DNA of 28,934 bases from JBAWYM01 sp037143575 (GTDB lineage Bacteria; Patescibacteriota; Gracilibacteria; Peribacterales; Peribacteraceae): positions 1-28,934 of the forward strand of contig JBAWYM010000019.1 in NCBI GenBank assembly GCA_037143575.1, in the 5' to 3' direction. Position numbers and translations under genes: made by a program. The notes under the pieces are model-generated. The model had not been told where the DNA came from, did not search any database, and saw only the letters and a program-made list of their open reading frames with translations. Below are positions 5,575 to 13,611 of this stretch, one piece after another; position 1 is the stretch's first letter; every line of letters starts with the position of its first letter.

Positions 5575-8082
5575 ATGACCTCCCAACGCTCCGCTCTCTG
5601 GCCCGTCGTCACCATTGTGATCGCCGTTGCCATGCTCTTCGTCGCTCTGCCGGATACCTTCAAGGGATGGGCACCGGATTTCATTCGTAGGCCTCAGGTG
5701 CACTTCGGTCTCGATCTCATTGGCGGAACACAGCTCGATTTCCGCATTTCGGAGCAGGAGATGAATGATCAGATCTCGGGATTGCAGACGCAGATCGCCG
5801 CACTCAAGGATGCGAATGCCAGCGCAGTGAAGATCTCTTCGCTCGAGATGCAGCTGCAGAGCACGCAGCAGCAGAAGACCACGATCGTCGAGGCGATCCG
5901 CAGTGTCCTCGAAAAGCGCGTGAACTCGCTCGGGGTCAGTGAGGCGGTCATTACGCCGTCGTACTTCGGCAATGAGAAGCACCTCCTCGTGGAGTGCCCG
6001 GGGGTTGTGGATGTCCAGAAGTGCATTGCGACGGTCGGCAAGACCATCCAGCTCGAGTTCAAGGAGGAATTCACCGAGGCGACAGTCGCTTTCGAGGCTC
6101 AGGTGCGTGACCGCGCCGATGCCGCCATGCTGCGCATCACCGCCAGCGGCGAGACGCTGCAGACGGTCGGTCAGGATCTGGGAACCAGCCTAGGTGCGTC
6201 TTATGCGCCGAGCCAGCGGTTCTTCAAGAGTGATCTCCCCAAGGGTGCGGAGGATCTCTGGAGGCTCAAGCCCGGGAAAGTTGCGCGGAGCGAGGGAACG
6301 ATCGTCGTCCCCGGACAGGATGCGAAGGGCCAGCCCACTCAGGAAACTATCAGAGTCATCATTCTCGCGGAGGCTCTCGGCCCGCGCACATCTACGGGTC
6401 GGGTCGTCAATGATGCTCCCACGGCATTCCAAATCGTCGCGGAGCGCAATGTCGGTTCCACCTACTCTGCTCAGGAAAAATTTGACCTCGCGAACGTGGA
6501 CCCTGTCCTCGCAGGGACGTTGCGTGGGATGAAGCCGGGGAATCTCCAAGTAGTTGATCAGGGGGCCAAAGGCGCGACACTCGTCTTCCTGCGCAATTAC
6601 ACACCCGCTGTCGAGACCATGGCTGCGAGCCATATTCTGCTCTCCTACAAGGGCGCATCCGGTGCTGCGGAGACGGTGACACGCACGAAGGAGCAGGCAC
6701 TTGCGCTTGCGATGGATATCAAGAAGCAGATCGATGAGGGGGGAAATTTCGCGGCACTCGCCAAGCAGTATTCGGATGACAGTTCGGGCAAGAATGGCGG
6801 CAGTCTCAGCACATTCGGTCGCGGCGCCATGGTGCCGGCTTTCGAGCAGGCAGCCTTCGCCCTCGCACAGGGGGCCATCAGTCCACCGGTGGAATCGGTG
6901 TTCGGCTACCACATCATTCGCAGCGACAAGGCTCCTTCCAAGAAGGCCGATACCGCCACGTTCGATGAGCTGAATTTTCCCGGGACCGGGGAGATCCCGA
7001 CGATCCCGGCGCAGTCGTCCGGCGGCAAGCTCTTCTTGAATGCTCCTATCTCCCAAGCCAAAATTCTCGCAGATAAGGCGCTTGCGGATCTGCAAGCTGG
7101 CAAGGTGAATAGGATGGAGGATGCCGTCGAGATGCGTACATTGATCTTCTCCCTCAAGCCCACCGGCTGGAAAGACACGGAGCTCAATGGCAAGCACTTC
7201 CGCTCGGCGGGGGTGACGATGGATCCCACGACCAATATCCCCGTGGTCCAAATTTCCTTCGATGATCAGGGTGCTGCGCTCTTCGGCGCGCTCACCAAGA
7301 AGAATATCAACAAGCGCATCGCCATCTTCGTCGGCGGCAGTCTCGTGACGGCACCGGTGGTCCAGACGGAGATCATCACGGGCACGGCGGTCATCACCGG
7401 CAGCCGGACCTTCGAGGAGGCGCAGCAGCTCGCGCAGGAATTGAATACCGGTGCGATTCCCGCTCCCATCTATCTGGTTGGCCAGAATACGATCGAGGCG
7501 ACCCTCGGTAGTGAGGCACTCCAGACGTCCCTCAAGGCCGCGCTCGTCGGCATCCTCATCCTCATGCTCTTCATGCTGGTCGTGTACAAGTTCCTCGGAT
7601 TCCTGGCGAATATCGCCCTCTCCATTTACGCGATCCTCTTCGTCGTGATCCTCAAGCTTCCGCTCTTCCTCTTCTCGGGGCAGTACATCATCCTCACGCT
7701 CGCGGGTATGGCGGGTATCATTCTCTCTCTTGGCATGGCGGTGGATGCGAATGTGCTCATCTTCGAGCGCATCAAGGAAGAATTGCGCAAGGGCAAGATG
7801 CTGAAGACCGCCGTGGATATCGGCTTCAAGCGTGCCTGGCCGAGCATCCGCGATGGCAATGCTTCCACGCTCATCACCTGCCTGATTCTCTTCATGGTGG
7901 GTACCTCGATCGTCCGTGGATTCGCTATCACTCTCGGTATGGGCGTACTCCTGTCGATGTTCACTGCGATCATCGTCACGCGTTGGCTCATTCGTCAGAC
8001 CGCTCATCTGTCCTTCGCACAGAACTCACGTATCCTCGTTGGGATCGAGAATACTGTGCCGAAGGAGGAGACGTTTGGGTGA
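5575..8082 (+). CDS. secD: Protein translocase subunit SecD with an inserted parvulin-type peptidyl-prolyl isomerase domain
   Basis: SecD uses the proton gradient to help pull exported proteins through SecYEG. Seen here (835 aa): membrane segment 11-26; GLDLIGGTQLDF (45-56); a Gln-rich probable coiled coil 60-105; P1 base with VLEKRVNSLGVSEAVI (111-126); a parvulin domain at about 350-452 with ASHILLSYKG, GGSLSTFGRGAMVPAFEQAAFAL and GYHIIRSDK; P1 head 556-630; five membrane segments from about 652 to 804 with AVDANVLIFERIKEE (722-736). Usual SecD proteins are 400-620 aa and lack an isomerase. Residues 218-345 contain two further LKPG or MKPG stretches that may be worn parvulin tails. No secF follows. 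ATG 5575 is the first in frame. Parvulins outside the membrane normally work as separate chaperones (PrsA, SurA); here the activity would be built into the translocase. Confidence 0.93.
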   Translation: MTSQRSALWPVVTIVIAVAMLFVALPDTFKGWAPDFIRRPQVHFGLDLIGGTQLDFRISEQEMNDQISGLQTQIAALKDANASAVKISSLEMQLQSTQQQKTTIVEAIRSVLEKRVNSLGVSEAVITPSYFGNEKHLLVECPGVVDVQKCIATVGKTIQLEFKEEFTEATVAFEAQVRDRADAAMLRITASGETLQTVGQDLGTSLGASYAPSQRFFKSDLPKGAEDLWRLKPGKVARSEGTIVVPGQDAKGQPTQETIRVIILAEALGPRTSTGRVVNDAPTAFQIVAERNVGSTYSAQEKFDLANVDPVLAGTLRGMKPGNLQVVDQGAKGATLVFLRNYTPAVETMAASHILLSYKGASGAAETVTRTKEQALALAMDIKKQIDEGGNFAALAKQYSDDSSGKNGGSLSTFGRGAMVPAFEQAAFALAQGAISPPVESVFGYHIIRSDKAPSKKADTATFDELNFPGTGEIPTIPAQSSGGKLFLNAPISQAKILADKALADLQAGKVNRMEDAVEMRTLIFSLKPTGWKDTELNGKHFRSAGVTMDPTTNIPVVQISFDDQGAALFGALTKKNINKRIAIFVGGSLVTAPVVQTEIITGTAVITGSRTFEEAQQLAQELNTGAIPAPIYLVGQNTIEATLGSEALQTSLKAALVGILILMLFMLVVYKFLGFLANIALSIYAILFVVILKLPLFLFSGQYIILTLAGMAGIILSLGMAVDANVLIFERIKEELRKGKMLKTAVDIGFKRAWPSIRDGNASTLITCLILFMVGTSIVRGFAITLGMGVLLSMFTAIIVTRWLIRQTAHLSFAQNSRILVGIENTVPKEETFG

Positions 8083-8113
8083 GGGATCACTCCATCATTG
8101 TTTTGCATGCAAT

Positions 8114-8171
8114 ATTGTCGTGGTGAGCCGGGCCTGTGCTGAGCTGAGACGAAGCATCGAACTATGACAAT
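8114..8171. repeat. REP-like hairpin after secD
   Basis: Arms ATTGTCGTGGT (8114-8124) and ACTATGACAAT (8161-8171) pair with two G-T wobbles. The enclosed 36 nt begin GAGC and end TCGA, the signature of the REP family described at 14082, 20856 and 22896. Confidence 0.6.
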
Positions 8172-8249
8172 TTGGGATCAGGAGTGCGAACGGACGGAGA
8201 TTGACCTATAGTGAAGCCCGTTCTATCCCTTCGATTGCCCTTCCTCCGC

Positions 8250-8263
8250 GGGTGAAAACACCC
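8250..8263. repeat. Small hairpin in the leader of the thioredoxin-like gene
   Basis: Perfect GGGTG-AAAA-CACCC stem-loop 19 bp before ATG 8283. A possible -10 (TATAGT, 8207-8212) lies upstream, so this gene would have a leader of about 65 nt, unlike the leaderless genes nearby. Confidence 0.4.
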
Positions 8264-8282
8264 ACGCTGCCCCACCTCTCCT

Positions 8283-8981
8283 ATGCGCTCCACATTCACC
8301 CGCCTCGGTCTGATCGTCTCCGTTGCTCTCACTGTCATTCTTCCCTGCACCGGATTCGCGGCTGAAGACGTCATTCAACTGCCTATTGTCACGCCCAATG
8401 ATCACATCCTCGGTCTTCGCTTTGCTCCGGTGGTGCTCGTTACCTACTCCGACTTCGAGTGCCCGTACTGCAAGCAGCATTACGCCGTGATGATGGATTT
8501 CCTCCGGGCCCATCGCAGAGAAGTCAGCCTGGTCTATCGCCAGTACACGCTCGCGTATCATCCTTCCGCTCTACCGGCTGCCAAAGCATCCGAGTGTGTG
8601 GCATCGCTCAAGGGCAATGCCGGCTTCTGGCAGTACGTGGATACGGTCTTCACTCTGGGAGCTTCGAAGTATGAGAAAGCAGCGCTGCAGACAGGCGTTT
8701 CTGCCAAGGATCTGAAGGCCTGCATGACTGATCCGGCTACAGAGGCGAAGGTCACCGGGCAACTTCAGGCGATTGGGGAAAATGTCATCGGCACGCCGAC
8801 GACGTTCGTGGTGGATGTGCACACCGGCAATACTCTACGGTATGTCGGGTCGATCCCGACGTGGTATTTCGAGGAGGCGATTCTTAAGGTAAAAGTTCCG
8901 GAGGTCGAACCCGCGAAGCTTTCCTCCTGTCCGGCAGGTCGCAGGCGCTGTCCGCCGGAGGGGATGAAGAGGTTTCGCTGA
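8283..8981 (+). CDS. Secreted DsbA-like thioredoxin-fold protein
   Basis: Residues 1-27 form a signal peptide ending GFAAED. The thioredoxin fold follows with the redox motif CPYC (Cys60-Cys63) in YSDFECPYCKQHY and the cis-proline loop GTPTTFVV (Pro172), the pattern of DsbA/BdbD-type thiol oxidoreductases that form or isomerise disulfides in exported proteins. The helical insert (80-165) fits DsbA. It follows secD, which suits a role in folding exported proteins. The C-terminal tail from about residue 214 (SSCPAGRRRCPPEGMKRFR) is unlike the fold; it adds two cysteines and is encoded by GC-rich inverted-repeat DNA (8926-8964), probably a repeat that extended the frame. Length is 232 aa. Confidence 0.88.
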   Translation: MRSTFTRLGLIVSVALTVILPCTGFAAEDVIQLPIVTPNDHILGLRFAPVVLVTYSDFECPYCKQHYAVMMDFLRAHRREVSLVYRQYTLAYHPSALPAAKASECVASLKGNAGFWQYVDTVFTLGASKYEKAALQTGVSAKDLKACMTDPATEAKVTGQLQAIGENVIGTPTTFVVDVHTGNTLRYVGSIPTWYFEEAILKVKVPEVEPAKLSSCPAGRRRCPPEGMKRFR

Positions 8982-9032
8982 TGTTGAGCGAGAGGTTTGT
9001 GTAGGGGAATGAAGGGATTAGGGATGGGTGAA

Positions 9033-9695
9033 TTAGGGATTAGGAGAGAGGACAGGGCTTGTCATCGTTGCGCTGTTTCTCGACCGGTCGTCGATCAGTG
9101 TGAGATCTTTCTTGCTGATTGCCGCTTCCACTTCGTCGGTGGTGATGACCGATAGGAGTCTCGATCTGTAGCGTTTGTAGGATTCATCGACGCTTTCTTC
9201 ACCGGTTTGTGCGACGGTGACGCCCTCAATGAGTTCCGTGGCCGTGAACCCTTCCCCGGCGATGATGACGCCCTGTCCATCTACGGTCTTCATTGGCTCT
9301 GTGTGGCCATGTATAGCATGGTAGGCCTCGTGGGCGATGACTTCCTGTGCATGTGCAATGGTGTGCCGTACTCCATGGGAACCTACTTCTAACGTGCTCG
9401 AGGCGACGACGATTTCCTGGCCGTCCCACTGGCCACCGATTCCATCCGGCAGTGCATCGATGACGAACGTATGGGAGCTCGACTGTAGAGCGGCGATGTA
9501 TTCCCGCACTTCACCGGGAACTTCGCGATCGGGTCCGGCCTGAGAACGCAGTTGTTCGGCGAGGTCGCGGTTTGTTCTTCCTTTTTCGATGGTCTGGATC
9601 CCTTGGTTGATCCATTGGGTTTCGAGCCCGGTATCCGGTGCCGATGAATAGTGGAGAAGCATCACGCTGCGAGTGTGCGGATTTTTTCTGGGCAT
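9033..9695 (-). CDS. Putative zinc metallopeptidase (HEAYH)
   Basis: The 220-aa protein has HAQEVIAHEAYHAIHGH with the HExxH zinc motif at residues 122-126, and TATELIEG (151-158) about 25 residues later, with Glu154 or Glu157 as the probable third ligand, a gluzincin arrangement. No signal peptide is evident at the chosen ATG; an internal Met at residue 12 is an alternative start. The C-terminal region (VDESYKRYRSRLL, then VEAAISKKDLTLIDDR) is helical and unknown. It lies downstream of thyA and folA on the same strand but 216 bp after folA, so it is probably separately transcribed. The substrate cannot be inferred. Confidence 0.65.
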   Translation of the reverse strand: MPRKNPHTRSVMLLHYSSAPDTGLETQWINQGIQTIEKGRTNRDLAEQLRSQAGPDREVPGEVREYIAALQSSSHTFVIDALPDGIGGQWDGQEIVVASSTLEVGSHGVRHTIAHAQEVIAHEAYHAIHGHTEPMKTVDGQGVIIAGEGFTATELIEGVTVAQTGEESVDESYKRYRSRLLSVITTDEVEAAISKKDLTLIDDRSRNSATMTSPVLSPNP

Positions 9696-9797
9696 CGCAA
9701 AGAGCAGGGGAGGTGAATGCCGTTATGGGGGTTAATGTGGTTTTGAGAAGCGGTTTATCGAGAATACTGAAGTCACAAACATCAGAGCAGGCACCTG

Positions 9798-9816
9798 TCC
9801 TGAGCTGGTCGAATGG
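9798..9816. repeat. REP-like short palindrome
   Basis: TCCT-GAGCTGGTCGA-ATGGA has the 11-nt GAGCnnGTCGA loop of the widespread REP-type sequence. It lies in the 216-bp gap between folA and the metallopeptidase gene. That gap also holds GCGGGTAGCATCAGGA (9827-9842), the reverse complement of 1311-1326, and a perfect hairpin GCAGGGA-AGTA-TCCCTGC (9877-9894). Confidence 0.55.
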
Positions 9817-9876
9817 ATACCTGCCTGCGGGTAGCATCAGGAACATTTTCAACGAAAGGGCTCCAGTCTTCGACCC

Positions 9877-9894
9877 GCAGGGAAGTATCCCTGC
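9877..9894. repeat. Perfect hairpin downstream of folA
   Basis: Seven-bp stem GCAGGGA / TCCCTGC with a 4-nt loop, 17 bp past the folA stop on its strand. It may stabilise the folA mRNA end; no T-run is present. Confidence 0.5.
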
Positions 9895-9911
9895 TCTCAA
9901 GAATATGAGAT

Positions 9912-10406
9912 TTACCTCTTCCGTTCGTACTTCAGAAATGTGACTGCATGCGGATTCTCGCTGTCCGCTTCATGACGTTCGGCGCTGACTTCTTTCCATT
10001 CTTGTTCATCGATGGCCGGGAAGACAACATCACCTTTGAAGGATGCATGGACGCGGGTGAGGTAGATGCGGTCTGCGAGCGGGAGGGACTCTGCGTAGAT
10101 CTGCCCTCCGCCGATGATGAAGGCTTCCTCTTCTCCGGATTCCAATGCACGCCTCAGAGCTTCATCTATCGATGGAACGATTTCACAGCCATCGATGGTT
10201 TTCTTGGTATCGCGTGAGACGACGAAGTTGCGGCGTCCCGGAAGCGCACGTCCGATGGATTCGTAGGTTTTGCGTCCCATGATGACGGCGTGTCCTTTGG
10301 TCTTCTCCCGGAAGTGCTTCATATCTGCCGGAAGGTTCCAGAGGAGGGTATTGCCACCACCAATAGTATTGTTGAGATCTGCGGCGACAATCAGTGAAAT
10401 TATCAT
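9912..10406 (-). CDS. folA: Dihydrofolate reductase
   Basis: Reduces dihydrofolate to tetrahydrofolate with NADPH, recycling the dihydrofolate made by ThyA. The 164-aa protein matches the family length. MIISLIVAADLNNTIG opens the sheet; LLWNLPADMKHFREKT (21-36) holds the catalytic acid Asp28; GRKTYESIGRALPGRRNFVVSR (44-65) binds NADPH phosphate; IIGGGQIYAESL (97-108) is the second NADPH loop. It lies 40 bp downstream of thyA on the same strand, a common thyA-folA pair. All active-site residues are present. Confidence 0.96.
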   Translation of the reverse strand: MIISLIVAADLNNTIGGGNTLLWNLPADMKHFREKTKGHAVIMGRKTYESIGRALPGRRNFVVSRDTKKTIDGCEIVPSIDEALRRALESGEEEAFIIGGGQIYAESLPLADRIYLTRVHASFKGDVVFPAIDEQEWKEVSAERHEADSENPHAVTFLKYERKR

Positions 10407-10422
10407 GTCATTAGCTTATCGC

Positions 10423-10443
10423 TTAAAGCTTAAAGCTTAAAGC
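10423..10443. repeat. TTAAAGC x3 tandem repeat between thyA and folA
   Basis: Three exact 7-bp units in the 40-bp spacer of the thyA-folA operon. It may tune spacing or RNA structure; no ribosome binding site is visible before folA. Confidence 0.8.
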
Positions 10444-10446
10444 TAT

Positions 10447-11289
10447 TCAAACGGCGATTGGAGCTTTGATCGAAGGCCACGGATCGTACCCCGTCACTTC
10501 GATATCTTCGAACCGGAAAGCGAAGAGATCCTTCACCTCCGGGTTCAACTTCAATTGCGGGAGGGGCTTTGGTTCACGCGATAATTGTTCCTTCGTCTGG
10601 TCCAGATGATTGAGGTAGAGATGGGCATCACCTAGGGTATGGACGAATTCCCCGACCTTCAGCTCCATCACCTGGGCGATCATGTGCGTGAGGAGAGCGT
10701 ACGAGGCGATATTGAACGGCACGCCGAGGAAGACGTCGGCGCTGCGCTGGTAGAGCTGACAGCTCAATTTTCCGTCGGCAATCCAGAACTGGAAGAGTGT
10801 GTGACAGGGCGGAAGCGCAACTCTGTTCTGCTCAGCAGGGTTCCATCCGGTAATGATGAGGCGTCGGCTGTTGGGATTCTTCCGCATTTCCTGAAGGAGC
10901 CACTGGATTTGATCGACGCCATTCTCTTCGTACGTTCCATTCGCCTTCACCGTCCCCCCGAAGTTGCGCCACTGGTGTCCGTACACGGGTCCCAGATCTC
11001 CCTCCTTTCTTCCGAAACGAGCGCACTGTTCTGCGGTGGCCCATTCATCCCAGATTGTCACGCCGTTGTCGTGGAGGTACTGGAGGCGGGTGTCGCCCTT
11101 GAGGAACCACAGGAGCTCGTGGAAGATCGAGCGGGTATGGAGCTTCTTGGTGGTAAGGAGCGGGAAGCCTTGGTTTAAGTCAAAGCGCATCTGGTATCCG
11201 AAGACAGAGAGTGTTCCCGTTCCGGTGCGGTCGTCTTTCTTCACGCCATGGTCGAGGATGTGTCTCAGGAGGGTAAGGTAGGTTTGCAT
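10447..11289 (-). CDS. thyA: Thymidylate synthase (ThyA type)
   Basis: Methylates dUMP to dTMP using methylene-tetrahydrofolate. The 280-aa protein has the full set of motifs: DRTGTGTLSVFG (20-31), GPVYGHQWRNFGG (100-112), the catalytic cysteine in ALPPCHTLFQF (Cys162), QRSADVFLGVPFNIASYALL (181-200) with the phosphate-binding Arg and the dUMP-binding Asn193, and HLYLNHLDQ near 223-231. The start fits the conserved N-terminus. Upstream on its strand a weak promoter is possible (TTGAAC, 16 bp, TACCAT, then 10 nt to the ATG). folA follows immediately. Confidence 0.97.
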   Translation of the reverse strand: MQTYLTLLRHILDHGVKKDDRTGTGTLSVFGYQMRFDLNQGFPLLTTKKLHTRSIFHELLWFLKGDTRLQYLHDNGVTIWDEWATAEQCARFGRKEGDLGPVYGHQWRNFGGTVKANGTYEENGVDQIQWLLQEMRKNPNSRRLIITGWNPAEQNRVALPPCHTLFQFWIADGKLSCQLYQRSADVFLGVPFNIASYALLTHMIAQVMELKVGEFVHTLGDAHLYLNHLDQTKEQLSREPKPLPQLKLNPEVKDLFAFRFEDIEVTGYDPWPSIKAPIAV

Positions 11290-11332
11290 GGGAGGATGTA
11301 TGGTACTGGATGGTGTGGATTGTTCAATTGTT

Positions 11333-11410
11333 ACATTGTTTCATTGTTATGGTGCGACGTTGGGCCTCGCTTGCGAACAATGTCACAATGAAGCAATACA
11401 ACAATGTATT
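11333..11410. repeat. Imperfect inverted repeat between divergent genes
   Basis: ATTGTTTCATTGT on the left pairs with ACAATGAAGCAAT on the right (12 of 13). The stretch is unusually AT-rich and holds many ATTGTT/AACAAT words. It lies between thyA (minus) and the membrane protein (plus), so it may carry regulatory sites for either. Confidence 0.5.
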
Positions 11411-11477
11411 CGGCCTCCTTTCGTTGATGCCCACCCCATTCCTCAGTAGACTGCGCCTTATCCTTCCCCTCCCGCTC

Positions 11478-11960
11478 ATGCCCACCCCCTCCGATTTCCA
11501 TCATACGGCTGAGAAGAAAATGGCAGCCCTCGAATCGTGGATGGCTCCGCTTTTTAAGCAGCTGCCGCATTTGCCACACAATGCCCGCGAAACTCTCGCG
11601 AAGATCGCTCCGGCGCTCTCCCTCATCTTCGGTATTTTGGGCTTGCTCGCGCTCCTCTCTGCCGGAGCATTCGCTACAATCCTTTCAGTCTTTTCGCTCT
11701 TTGGTGGGTTCGTGCTCGCGCCCCTTGCGCTCTTCATCTCTGTCGTTACCGGAATCATTGCCTGCATCCTAGAAATCATGGCCTACAAGCCCCTGTCCAT
11801 TCGCAGGAAGCAGGGCTGGAATTTCCTCTTCTACGGGACTGTCCTCACAGGTGCGGCGAATATCGTCGAGCTCGTCTTCGCCTATGGATCCCTCGGGGGT
11901 ATCGTGGGTTCAGTGATCGGATTGTGGCTGCTGTTTGAAGTGCGGGAGATGTATAGCTAG
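11478..11960 (+). CDS. Small integral membrane protein, unknown function
   Basis: A 160-aa protein with a short hydrophilic N-terminus (MAALESWMAPLFKQLPHLPHNARETLAKIAP) and about four hydrophobic segments at residues 44-62, 66-100, 115-133 and 136-155, ending in FEVREMYS. The frame is open upstream to 11310, but that part is repeat-rich and low in complexity, so ATG 11478 is preferred; 11430 is another in-frame ATG. I see no motif that gives a function. It is divergent from thyA and 260 bp before trpB. Confidence 0.65.
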   Translation: MPTPSDFHHTAEKKMAALESWMAPLFKQLPHLPHNARETLAKIAPALSLIFGILGLLALLSAGAFATILSVFSLFGGFVLAPLALFISVVTGIIACILEIMAYKPLSIRRKQGWNFLFYGTVLTGAANIVELVFAYGSLGGIVGSVIGLWLLFEVREMYS

Positions 11961-12165
11961 ACAGGAATATCGGAATATCGGAGTAACAGGGAAGCATTCT
12001 CAGCGACTTCCTTGTTCTTTTGAACACTATTCCTTGCACATGATCGCTTATACATGTACCATTGTACCGGTGAAGCAGTACAACTCTCCTTTCCTGGCAT
12101 CCTGGCGACTGGTGATTCCCCGATTGCTGTATCGCTGGTGACCGAACGTTGATTTTTTACGTTCC

Positions 12166-12192
12166 ACCCCGCGCTACAGCGAGGTGTTTTTT
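12166..12192 (+). terminator. Hairpin plus T-run before trpB (terminator or attenuator)
   Basis: CACC-C-CGC (12165-12172) pairs with GCG-A-GGTG (12179-12186) with one mismatch and is followed by TTTTTT (12187-12192). It lies 28 bp before ATG 12220. It could end transcripts from the membrane protein gene or act as an attenuator in a trpB leader; no Trp-rich leader peptide is visible. Confidence 0.5.
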
Positions 12193-12219
12193 GTATTTCC
12201 CTCTTTCTCCCTCACCTCC

Positions 12220-13410
12220 ATGAACCACTACGACATTGCTCCCACCAATGGCTTCTTCGGTTCCTACGGCGGCCAGTACATCCCCGACTCCGTGAAGCCA
12301 ATCTTCGACGAGATCGACCGGACGTACCAAGCGCTCAAAGATTCACCGGAGTTTCGCAAAGAGCTGAACTCCTTTCGCAGGGATTACATCGGCAGGCCCT
12401 CACCGGTGTACCACGCCCGGGCGCTGAGCCGGAAGTACGGTGCAGAGATCTATCTGAAGCGCGAAGATCTCAATCACACCGGGGCGCACAAGATTAATCA
12501 CTGCATTGGCGAAGTGCTCCTGGCCAAACATATGGGCAAGAAGAAGGTTCTGGCGGAGACCGGAGCAGGGCAGCATGGTGTGGCGCTTGCCACGGCCGCG
12601 GCGGTCCTTGGGATGCCCTGTGATATCTACATGGGGACGGTGGACATCGCCAAGCAGGCCCCCAATGTCCTGCGGATAAAGATCCTCGGTGCGCGAGTCA
12701 TTCCGGTGACAGAGGGAGCCTGCACATTGAAAGAAGCTGTGGACAGTGCACTCGGGGCGTACATGCAGGATCCGGAAAACCTCTTCTTTGCCATCGGTTC
12801 GGTGGTCGGTCCGCATCCCTTTCCATCAATCGTTCGCGATTTTCAGCGGATCGTCGGTGAGGAAGCGCGCTCACAGATTCTGGAGCAGACCGGGCGTCTC
12901 CCGGATAGTCTGGTGGCTTGTGTGGGCGGCGGAAGCAATGCTATCGGGCTCTTCTCCGCGTTCCTAGAAGACAGCGAAGTTGCCCTGTACGGCGTCGAGC
13001 CGGGGGGCAAGGGGAAGGCCATCGGTCAGCACGCAGCGACACTGCACTACGGTTCACCCGGTACGATCCATGGCATGTTCACCTATCTCCTGCAGGACGA
13101 GAAGGGTGAGCCGGCACCGGTGCATTCCATCGCTTCTGGTCTGGATTATCCGGGGGTTGGTCCGCAGCACAGCTTCCTCCACGATGTTAAGCGCATGCAT
13201 GCCGAAGTGATTTTCGATAGTGAGTGTGTGGATGCGTTCTATGAGCTTTCGCGCATCGAGGGCATCATCCCGGCACTCGAGAGTGCGCACGCCGTCGCCT
13301 TCGCAGAGAAGCTCGCTGTTCGTGAGCCCGGATCGCACATCCTCGTCAATCTCTCGGGCAGGGGAGACAAGGATATCGACTACGTGAACGAGCAGTTTCC
13401 GCGGGAGTAA
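12220..13410 (+). CDS. trpB: Tryptophan synthase beta chain
   Basis: Condenses indole and serine to tryptophan with pyridoxal phosphate. The 396-aa protein belongs to the TrpB1 class: GSYGGQYIP near the N-terminus, LKREDLNHTGAHKINH (79-94) with PLP-binding Lys91, AETGAGQHGVA (112-122) with catalytic Glu113, GSVVGPHPFPSIVRDFQ (193-209), CVGGGSNAIG (234-243) binding the PLP phosphate, and SGRGDKD near the C-terminus. ATG 12220 opens the conserved N-terminus. No trpA or other trp gene lies next to it, so it may run on scavenged indole, with TrpA elsewhere, or in a broader serine or indole-recycling role. Confidence 0.97.
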   Translation: MNHYDIAPTNGFFGSYGGQYIPDSVKPIFDEIDRTYQALKDSPEFRKELNSFRRDYIGRPSPVYHARALSRKYGAEIYLKREDLNHTGAHKINHCIGEVLLAKHMGKKKVLAETGAGQHGVALATAAAVLGMPCDIYMGTVDIAKQAPNVLRIKILGARVIPVTEGACTLKEAVDSALGAYMQDPENLFFAIGSVVGPHPFPSIVRDFQRIVGEEARSQILEQTGRLPDSLVACVGGGSNAIGLFSAFLEDSEVALYGVEPGGKGKAIGQHAATLHYGSPGTIHGMFTYLLQDEKGEPAPVHSIASGLDYPGVGPQHSFLHDVKRMHAEVIFDSECVDAFYELSRIEGIIPALESAHAVAFAEKLAVREPGSHILVNLSGRGDKDIDYVNEQFPRE

Positions 13411-13424
13411 ATTTCCCGGTGTAA

Positions 13425-13478
13425 GCAAGGCTGAGGTTCGTGGTTCGACTCCGCTCACCACAGGCAAACCTCGGCTTC
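13425..13478. repeat. REP-like hairpin after trpB
   Basis: Inner stem GTGGT (13440-13444) and ACCAC (13457-13461) around the loop TCGACTCCGCTC, the reverse form of GAGCnnnGTCGA. An outer stem GAGGTT / AACCTC (13433-13438, 13467-13472) extends it. It starts 15 bp past the trpB stop and may protect or end the mRNA. Confidence 0.65.
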
Positions 13479-13557
13479 GGTTGAATGGTCTTCAGTATGC
13501 CGAAATATCATCTGTATCGCCGTTCGCCGGGTCATCGATGTACTTGTTGCGTGCATC

Positions 13558-13593
13558 AAAAAACCCTGCGCTTTCGGATGAAGAGGCGCAGGG
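13558..13593 (-). terminator. Rho-independent terminator of the cold-shock gene
   Basis: On the minus strand, a perfect 8-bp stem CCCTGCGC / GCGCAGGG with a 14-nt loop is followed by TTTTTT. It begins 18 bp after the csp stop codon. This is the clearest intrinsic terminator in the window. Confidence 0.93.
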
Positions 13594-13611
13594 GGATTGT
13601 TTTCAGGGAAA

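Noticed and set aside
6190..8007. 605-aa open frame on the minus strand
   Set aside because: It lies fully inside secD, has a highly charged, repetitive composition, and shows no domain. It is a codon-bias shadow.
8083..8282. secF expected after secD
   Set aside because: The 200 bp hold only a REP hairpin and the next gene's leader; no SecF-like sequence is present in the window.
13433..13472. tRNA-like 3' end (GGTTCGACTCC ... ACCACA)
   Set aside because: It lacks D and anticodon arms upstream, and the T-arm pairing is poor; it fits the REP hairpin family instead.
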